From positions 59,785-123,784 of the forward strand of contig JAOPYK010000155.1 in NCBI GenBank assembly GCA_025964695.1: a DNA stretch of 64,000 nt. The letters run 5' to 3'. The notes under the pieces were generated by a model. It made no database searches, was not told the DNA's origin, and was given only the letters and a program-made list of their open reading frames with translations. This DNA is from Streptosporangiaceae bacterium (GTDB lineage: Bacteria > Actinomycetota > Actinomycetes > Streptosporangiales > Streptosporangiaceae). Each line of letters begins with the position of its first letter. Position 1 is the first letter of the stretch. Positions 58,945 through 64,000 of this stretch are shown here, in pieces. The position numbers were made by a program, and so were the translations under genes.

Positions 58945-59166
58945 GTGTCCGCAGGTTTCACAAAGTCAGAGGCGCAGGAAGCGTTCACCGTGGTCGACCT
59001 GGACCACGACGGGATGATCACACCGGCGGAGCTTCAGCATTTGTGGAAGCGCCTCGGCGATCCGATCTCGGAACAGCAGCTCGCGGAGATCTTCGCCAAG
59101 GCCGACATCAATCAGGATGGCCTCATCTCCCTGGAGGAGTTCGTCGTGCTGGTAACGGCGACCTGA
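58945..59166 (+). CDS. two-EF-hand calcium-binding protein (calmodulin-like)
   Basis: A 73-residue protein with two complete EF-hand loops, DLDHDGMITPAE and DINQDGLISLEE, each with the D-x-D/N-x-D-G spacing and a Glu at position 12. Start is GTG after GAGAGGCAGG. It resembles the Streptomyces Cab proteins. It likely buffers or senses Ca2+ in the cytoplasm; there is no signal peptide. Its neighbour is a Ser/Thr kinase. Confidence 0.92.
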   Translation: MSAGFTKSEAQEAFTVVDLDHDGMITPAELQHLWKRLGDPISEQQLAEIFAKADINQDGLISLEEFVVLVTAT

Positions 59167-59379
59167 GGAAAGCGAACCGGGGCGCTGGGGTGCTCGGTCC
59201 GCGGCGAGTGCCTCGGCCGTCGCGCCCGAGGACGCTATTTGACGACCCGGAACCTCAGATGGGTGGCGTTCGGAGACTCGATCACCCTGATTCTCTGTCG
59301 CACGGACGCTGTCGTTGTCGTGACGGGACGGTCAGCGGTTGGTGCGCGGATGGTCAGCGCCTTCGTCGATGCTCCGGGC

Positions 59380-60963
59380 ATGAACAACATAGAAGCCAAA
59401 GCCGGCCGGAAAGAGTGGATCGGCCTCGCCGTACTCGTGCTGCCCTGCCTGCTCATCTCCATGGACATGAGCGTGCTGCTGTTCGCGCTGCCGTTCCTGA
59501 GCGCGGATCTGGCGCCGTCGGCGACCCAGCAGTTGTGGATCATGGACATGTACGGATTCGTACTGGCCGGGATGCTGGTCACCATGGGCGCACTGGGCGA
59601 CCGGATCGGCCGCCGCAAACTGCTGATGTTCGGCGCGGCGGCGTTCGGCCTCGCGTCGGTGTGCGCGGCGTACTCCTCCAGCGCGGAGATGCTGATCCTC
59701 ACTCGAGCGGTTCTGGGGCTGGCGGGGGCGACGCTGATGCCGTCCACGCTGGCGCTGGTCCGCAACATGTTCCACGACGCCGGGCAGCGCAAGACGGCCG
59801 TCGCGGTATGGACCGGTGGGATGACCGGCGGCGTCACCGTCGGTCCGATCGTGGGCGGGTTCCTGCTGGACCACTTCTGGTGGGGCTCGGTGTTCCTGAT
59901 CAATCTGCCGGCCATGGTGCTGCTGCTGATCCTCGGGCCGATGCTGCTGCCGGAATACCGTGACCCGAAGCCCGGCCGGTTCGATCTGCTCTCCGCCGGT
60001 CTGTCCCTGGCCACCGTGCTGCCGATCATCTACGGGATCAAGCAGTTGGCCGTCGACGGGTTCGCCGTGCTCCCGGTCGTGGCCATCGTGGCCGGTCTGG
60101 CGATGGCCATCGCGTTCGTCCGCCGCCAGCAGACACTGCCCGACCCACTGATCGACCTGCGCCTGTTCCGCTACCGCACGTTCAGCGCCGCGGTGAGCGT
60201 GAACATGGTGACCAGCTTCGCCCTGCTCGGATTCAGCCTGTACACCATGCAGTACCTCCAGGTGGTGCAGGGCATGAGCCCCTTCACCGCGTCCCTGTGG
60301 TCCCTGTCGGTGATGCCGGCGATCATGGCAGCGATGGCGGCGGCGGGCATCGCGGCCAAAACGGTACGTCCCGCCTACATCATCGGTACCGGTCTGCTGA
60401 TCTCCGCCGCTGGGCTCACCGTGATGACCCAGGCGCACGTCCACCAGTCACTGATCGTCGTGATGGTCGGCGCCGGGCTGCTGGCCGCCGGAATGCTGGT
60501 GGCCACGACCCTGACCGCCGACATGATTCTGACCGCCGCGCCGCCGGAGCGAGCCGGTTCGGCGTCGGCTGTCTCCGAGACGGGCAGCGAACTCGGCGGC
60601 GCCCTGGGATTCGCCCTGCTGGGCAGCGTCGGCACCGCCGTCTACCACCACCAGATGGCGGGCGTGGCGCCGGCCGGGATCTCGCCGCAAGCACAGCAGG
60701 CCGCCCAGGACACCCTGGGCAGCGCCTCCTCGGTGGCCGCGCAACTCCCAAGGCAGGCGGGCGCGGTGCTCCTGGACACTGCACGCGAGGCCTTCACCCA
60801 GGGGATGAACCTCACCGGTCTGACCGGCGCCATCGTGCTGCTCGTGACCGCGGTCGCCGCCACCGTCTACCTCCGCCAGATCCCGGTCACGGCCCCGGCT
60901 CCGGCCACCGCTCCGGCCGGCGAGGAGGCAACGGGTGACACGGCCCGGACCGTGACCGCGTAG
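59380..60963 (+). CDS. MFS drug:H+ antiporter (DHA2 family, 14 helices)
   Basis: ATG 59380 gives 527 residues (59350 is an alternative; the track frame begins earlier). About fourteen hydrophobic helices are visible, with MFS motif A in GALGDRIGRRKLLMFGAA and the antiporter motif C-like WTGGMTGGVTVGPIVGGFLL. This matches QacA/SmvA/LfrA-type exporters of cationic compounds. No regulator is adjacent; the downstream 287 bp up to 61250 contain no supportable gene. Confidence 0.9.
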   Translation: MNNIEAKAGRKEWIGLAVLVLPCLLISMDMSVLLFALPFLSADLAPSATQQLWIMDMYGFVLAGMLVTMGALGDRIGRRKLLMFGAAAFGLASVCAAYSSSAEMLILTRAVLGLAGATLMPSTLALVRNMFHDAGQRKTAVAVWTGGMTGGVTVGPIVGGFLLDHFWWGSVFLINLPAMVLLLILGPMLLPEYRDPKPGRFDLLSAGLSLATVLPIIYGIKQLAVDGFAVLPVVAIVAGLAMAIAFVRRQQTLPDPLIDLRLFRYRTFSAAVSVNMVTSFALLGFSLYTMQYLQVVQGMSPFTASLWSLSVMPAIMAAMAAAGIAAKTVRPAYIIGTGLLISAAGLTVMTQAHVHQSLIVVMVGAGLLAAGMLVATTLTADMILTAAPPERAGSASAVSETGSELGGALGFALLGSVGTAVYHHQMAGVAPAGISPQAQQAAQDTLGSASSVAAQLPRQAGAVLLDTAREAFTQGMNLTGLTGAIVLLVTAVAATVYLRQIPVTAPAPATAPAGEEATGDTARTVTA

Positions 60964-61250
60964 CCGCACGATGGCGGGTCCGCTGCCCTGGAATGAGCCT
61001 CGCCGGCGAGAGACGGGCGTGGTCGTCGGATCGACGACCGCGCCCGCGCCGGTCGTGCCGATGTCGCGGCCGGCCGCCTCCGACAGGAACCAGCAGTTCC
61101 AGCACCTCATGGAAGATCTCCACCTTGTGCCGGTGTTCGGCCGGCCTGGTGTTCGGTTTCTTCGGCCGAGCGGCGATAAATGTCCTACCTCACCGTTACT
61201 GTGCGTTTCATGAACACACACCACACCAGTCATGATGAGACGACCCTGGC

Positions 61251-61502
61251 ATGAGCCGCTACCGGGGGTCGGCCACCCTGATCAGCAGCGATGGAGCCGA
61301 GGTCGAGGTTCACGTCGACCTGCGCAGCAAGCAGCGGGAGTGGTCTGGGACCGCGACCATCGGCGACTTGGACGCCACCGATCTGCGCGACCGGACGCTG
61401 CGGCTTCCGGACGGGCGCGAGGCACAGGTCACGCTCGGCGGTTCGGCCGGCTGGTCTGACGTCATCTCGCTGGTCGGGAGCGGGCCACCGCCCTTCGCCT
61501 GA
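61251..61502 (+). CDS. small conserved-looking hypothetical protein
   Basis: An 83-residue protein predicted to be beta-rich (RYRGSATLISSDGAEVEVHV; TDLRDRTLRLPDGREAQVTL) ending GWSDVISLVGSGPPPFA. The periodic G-x-A/T strands suggest a small beta-barrel. ATG start; no strong ribosome binding site. Function unknown; codon pattern supports a real gene. Confidence 0.6.
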   Translation: MSRYRGSATLISSDGAEVEVHVDLRSKQREWSGTATIGDLDATDLRDRTLRLPDGREAQVTLGGSAGWSDVISLVGSGPPPFA

Positions 61503-61599
61503 GCCGTCCCGGCCAGGTGACGCATTCACACACCACATTCACACACCACCGGCCGCGAGTTCATCAAGGCTGCCGCCGGCAGATGTCAGGGGTGGAATT

Positions 61600-61735
61600 C
61601 CGTTCGAGGCGGAACTGCCTCCGAGCCGGCTTCATGATCTGCGGCACGGGGGGCCACCCTGATGCTTGCCGGCGATGCGGACATGAAGCTCATCAAGGCG
61701 CTGATGCGGCACTCGTCGATCCACGCTCCCGCGCA
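61600..61735 (+). pseudogene. tyrosine recombinase (phage integrase) remnant
   Basis: Two pieces in different frames belong together: PPSRLHDLRHGG (61291-61662 frame) and LAGDADMKLIKALMRHSSI (61662-61874 frame). The first contains the H-x-x-R catalytic box, the second the M-x-R/G-H-S-S-I box of XerD/lambda-type integrases. A frameshift separates them at the run of G/C near 61652, and the Tyr nucleophile region is missing. It sits about 80 bp from the 3' end of tRNA-Lys and points toward it, the classic site of an integrated element, now decayed. Confidence 0.7.
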
Positions 61736-61813
61736 GGCCACCAGCCACGGGCCGGTCCCGGGCCGGGTGGCCTGGAACAGCCGGCTCAGGCGCGTTGGCC
61801 GAGCCGAACAGGG

Positions 61814-61885
61814 TGGGCCGCCTGGGACTCGAACCCAGAACCAACGGATTAAAAGTCCGGAGCTCTGCCATTGAGCTAACGGCCC
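61814..61885 (-). tRNA. tRNA-Lys (anticodon TTT)
   Basis: Leftward, GGGCCGTTAGCTCAATGGCA begins a 72-nt cloverleaf: 7-bp acceptor stem (GGGCCGT with GCGGCCC, discriminator A), D arm GCTC/GAGC, anticodon loop CTTTTAA, and T arm CTGGG-TTCGAGT-CCCAG. CCA is not encoded. The anticodon TTT reads Lys AAA/AAG. An integrase remnant faces its 3' end. Confidence 0.95.
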
Positions 61886-62582
61886 GTCACCTGAGCATAT
61901 CGAGATCACAGGGCCAGTAACGACTGGGTTTTGGCCATTCGGACCCACGATGCCGTCCTCGTCAACCTAGCCCGTGGACGCCGCTCGGCGGCCTAGATCC
62001 TACTCGCTCGCCGCAGACGTGTGGTCGCGGGCCCTGCCGGTGCCCTCATCGTCGCCGTCCAGCAGAGCGATCCGCCTCCTCGATGACTCGATGCGGAAGG
62101 CGTCGTGAAGGCCGAGTCTCAAGGTGCGTAATACGAGGTGACCGCCGGCCGGCCGGTGTAGTTCGGGCCGGCGTGGTCGTCGGCTCCCAAGTAGCGGAAC
62201 GGCAGCTCGACCAGCCGCCGTCCACGGCAGAGGATCCGACGGCGCCGCGCGTCGTACTCCAGCCCTGGCTTCCCTGATCGTGTTCACGAACGCATGGAGC
62301 TGGATCTGTGCTCTGGTAGCAGGCGGCCCTGGCCGAAGCGGCTCCGGTACGAGAACCCCGTGAACCGCTTCTGGGCAGCCGTGCGGGCGTACATCGAAAC
62401 GTTCAAGGAGATGCCCAGCCGGCGTCGGTCGACGCATGGAAGGCGTAGGCCGAACCGAGCCGGGACACGCGCAGGTCACGGCCACGAAAGTACCGGCCTT
62501 TACTGACCGTCAGCAGGTTGCCGACCGCGGATCGGATCCCCCACCCGCGCGGCCATTCGGCTCCGAAACGATGTGACCGCGT
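61886..62582. pseudogene. ~700-bp decayed region with fragments of an unidentified gene (minus strand)
   Basis: No intact gene is seen. On the minus strand, short protein-like pieces occur in shifting frames: SKGRYFRGRDLRVSRLG (about 62510-62420), TAAQKRFTGFSYRSRFGQG, and ELPFRYLGADDHAGPNYTGR ending in a stop at about 62120. They could be remains of one gene with several frameshifts, of unknown family, or of an element linked to the integrase remnant. The longest open frame (62000-62485) looks random. Confidence 0.35.
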
Positions 62583-63701
62583 TCAGCTCGGCGGGACGAC
62601 GAGGATCTTGTCGTCGCGCGGCCGCGGCGAGCCTCGGCCGTCACGGTTGCTGGTGGTGATCCACAGGGATCCGTCCGGGGCCCGGACGGCCGCGCGCAAC
62701 CGCCCGTACGTGCCCTGGTAGTGGGCGACCGGCCGGCCGGCCCTGCCGTCCAGGCCGAGCGGCACCTGCCACAGGCGTTCTCCACGCAGCGCCGCGGCCC
62801 ACAGCGAACCGCCCGCGTACGCCAGCCCGGACGGTGACGCCTCCGACGTGGCCCAGGTCAGCAGCGGGTCGGTGTACGTGCTGTTGCCGCCGACGCCCTC
62901 CACCTCGGGCCAGCCGTAGTTGTGGCCCCGCTCGATCCGGTTGATCTCGTCGAAGCGGTTCTGGCCGAACTCGGTGGCGTACATCCGCCCCTGGTCGTCC
63001 CAGGCCAGGCCCTGCACGTTGCGGTGGCCGTAGCTCCAGACGCGTGAGCCGAACGGGTTGCCGGGCGCGGGCTTGCCATCCGGGGTCATCCGCAGGATCT
63101 TGCCGGCCGGCGAGCCGCGGTCCTGGGCCAACCCGCGTTCGCCGGTCTCGCCCGTCCCGGCGTAGAGCATGTTGTCCGGACCGAACGCCAGCCGCCCGCC
63201 GTTGTGGATGCCGCCGTGCGGGATGCCGGTGACCAGGTTCTCCAGCCGTCCGACGCCCGTGCCGGTGTAGGCGAAGCGGACGATCCGGTTGTCCGAGCCG
63301 CTGGTGAAGTAGAGATAGACGTAGTGGTCGGCGGTGAACGTGGGCGACACCGCGACCCCGAGCAGGCCGCCTTCGCCGCCGGCCGCCACCCCGGGCACGG
63401 TGCCGAGCGAGCGGACCGCGCCCTGCGGAGTCACCCGCAGCAGCCGGGCACTGTCGCGCTCGGTGACCAGCGCGTCTCCGCCCGGCAGGAACGCCACCGC
63501 CCACGGCACCTGGAGCCCGGTGGCCAGTTCCCTCGGCTGCCCGAGCCGGGCGGTGCCGGTCTGCGCGGTCGTGCCGGGCCGCGCGGTCGTACTGGGCAGC
63601 GGATCCGGTGTCCGCGCACCGCTGGTGGATCCGGACGGCGAACAGCCGGCGGCCAACAGCATCACGCCGGTCGCGGTGGCGATGATCGAGCGTCGTCTCA
63701 T
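62583..63701 (-). CDS. PQQ-type sugar dehydrogenase lipoprotein (GSDH family)
   Basis: This 372-residue protein has a lipoprotein signal (SIIATATGVMLLAAGCSPSG; lipobox LAAGC), a Thr/Pro linker, and a six-bladed beta-propeller of the glucose/sorbosone dehydrogenase family. Typical blade motifs are PWAVAFLPGGDALVTERD, GEGGLLGVAVSP, HNGGRLAFGPDNMLYAGTGE, SYGHRNVQGLAWDDQGRMYATEFG and HNYGWPEVEG. These bind PQQ and oxidise aldose sugars or related compounds outside the membrane. ATG start; the ArsR gene follows upstream in the same direction. Confidence 0.92.
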   Translation of the reverse strand: MRRRSIIATATGVMLLAAGCSPSGSTSGARTPDPLPSTTARPGTTAQTGTARLGQPRELATGLQVPWAVAFLPGGDALVTERDSARLLRVTPQGAVRSLGTVPGVAAGGEGGLLGVAVSPTFTADHYVYLYFTSGSDNRIVRFAYTGTGVGRLENLVTGIPHGGIHNGGRLAFGPDNMLYAGTGETGERGLAQDRGSPAGKILRMTPDGKPAPGNPFGSRVWSYGHRNVQGLAWDDQGRMYATEFGQNRFDEINRIERGHNYGWPEVEGVGGNSTYTDPLLTWATSEASPSGLAYAGGSLWAAALRGERLWQVPLGLDGRAGRPVAHYQGTYGRLRAAVRAPDGSLWITTSNRDGRGSPRPRDDKILVVPPS

Positions 63702-63727
63702 GTGAACACCCCAAGCAGTCCGTAGGA

Positions 63728-64000
63728 CTAGTTCACGGAGGCCGGATCGGTCTGGCGGTCATACGCGCTGACGATGGCGTCGAGGAGGCCGGGAAAGCGG
63801 GCATCGAGATCTTGGAGGCGAAGCGTTGTCCAGCGGCGGTTGCCATCCTCGCGCTGGCGGATCACGCCGGCCTCACGAAGCACCCGGAAGTGGTGGGTGA
63901 GTGTGGACGGCGCGACGTCGACCGGGAAGGTGCCGCAGGCTCGTTCGGGATCGGCGCGCAGTGTCTGCACGATGGTCATCCGGGTGGGGTCGGACAGAGC
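63728..64000 (-). CDS. ArsR-family transcriptional regulator (5' end outside the window)
   Basis: The frame is open to the window edge, adding ALSDPTR before the track's MTIVQTL, so 90 residues are visible without the true start. The winged-helix DNA-binding helix is VAPSTLTHHFRVLREAGVIR, and the wing REDGNRRWTTLRLQDLD. The LSDPTRM opening is typical of ArsR proteins. One Cys (ERACGTF) sits in the segment that often binds metal, but no second Cys is visible. It lies 27 bp upstream of the sugar dehydrogenase and may control it. Confidence 0.85.
   Translation of the reverse strand, partial: ALSDPTRMTIVQTLRADPERACGTFPVDVAPSTLTHHFRVLREAGVIRQREDGNRRWTTLRLQDLDARFPGLLDAIVSAYDRQTDPASVN

Noticed and set aside
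60448-61233. possible TetR-like regulator beside the MFS exporter
   Set aside because: Frames on the minus strand here lack a helix-turn-helix and are mostly antisense to the exporter. No convincing regulator fragment was found.

Overview
This is a high-GC actinobacterial chromosomal segment. It carries a type VII (ESX) secretion locus, a mycothiol synthase (MshD), GlnR, two Lsr2 xenogeneic silencers, a DivIVA-like coiled-coil protein and many GTG/TTG or apparently leaderless starts. The gene order DUF1416 / thiosulfate sulfurtransferase / thioredoxin / GlnR / MshD / Pst / PhoU-like matches, from memory, the Rv0814c-Rv0821c region of Mycobacterium tuberculosis. The ESX accessory set (YbaB-like proteins, proline-rich membrane proteins) looks more like Streptosporangiales or Thermomonosporaceae than a mycobacterium. 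That assignment is inference.

Layout. 1-18.8 kb is a type VII secretion island. A leftward arm holds an edge-truncated ORF, a Pro/Ser/Thr-rich secreted-like protein, two WXG100 proteins, EccB and EccD. A divergent rightward arm holds EccC, a YbaB-like protein, a WXG-like protein, a CpnT-N-terminus-like candidate substrate, a small membrane protein and a second YbaB. A leftward block follows (WXG-membrane protein, repeat-rich protein, mycosin MycP), then three overlapping single-pass membrane proteins and a multipass membrane protein. EccE and EccA were not found in the window. 18.9-24 kb holds sulfur metabolism (DUF1416, rhodanese, DUF4395, membrane thioredoxin) preceded by a leaderless Cys-containing leader peptide, then an ECF sigma/anti-sigma pair, a DUF2993 protein and a MoaD/ThiS protein. 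24.1-32.4 kb holds GlnR, MshD and phosphate uptake: PHO boxes, pstSCAB, a DUF47/PhoU-like protein and a Pit transporter. 32.4-37.6 kb holds a 1370-residue tandem AAA+ protein whose nucleotide-binding motifs are degenerate, and a gamma-carbonic-anhydrase-like protein. 37.9-48.5 kb holds a DivIVA-like protein, ArfB, an HtrA-like protease without PDZ, a flavin/ferric-reductase operon with its own two-component system, an enoyl-CoA hydratase, an SDR and a polysaccharide deacetylase. 48.6-52.4 kb holds a c-di-AMP (ydaO-type) riboswitch ahead of an NlpC/P60 hydrolase, an L,D-transpeptidase and an uncharacterised 558-residue protein. 52.4-61.5 kb holds ProS, an esterase, small ORFs, tandem lsr2 genes, a Ser/Thr kinase beside an EF-hand protein, and an MFS exporter. 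61.5-64 kb holds a broken tyrosine-recombinase remnant facing a tRNA-Lys gene, a decayed stretch, a PQQ-type sugar dehydrogenase lipoprotein and an edge-truncated ArsR regulator.

How it works together. The ESX genes would form an inner-membrane secretion machine (EccB/C/D plus the MycP protease) with WXG100 substrates, though without EccE in view. The envelope theme recurs in the riboswitch-controlled NlpC/P60, the L,D-transpeptidase, the deacetylase and the DivIVA-like protein. Nutrient-control modules (cysteine-sensing attenuation, GlnR, PhoP boxes) sit side by side in the middle of the window.

The most notable observations are the leaderless Cys leader peptide with a promoter-overlapping palindrome, the double pseudo-AAA+ protein, twin 20-bp operator-like repeats plus a duplicated start region ahead of eccC, paired Lsr2 paralogues, the riboswitch, the integrase remnant at tRNA-Lys, and a dispersed 47-nt palindrome. 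All calls come from reading the sequence; no database search was run.
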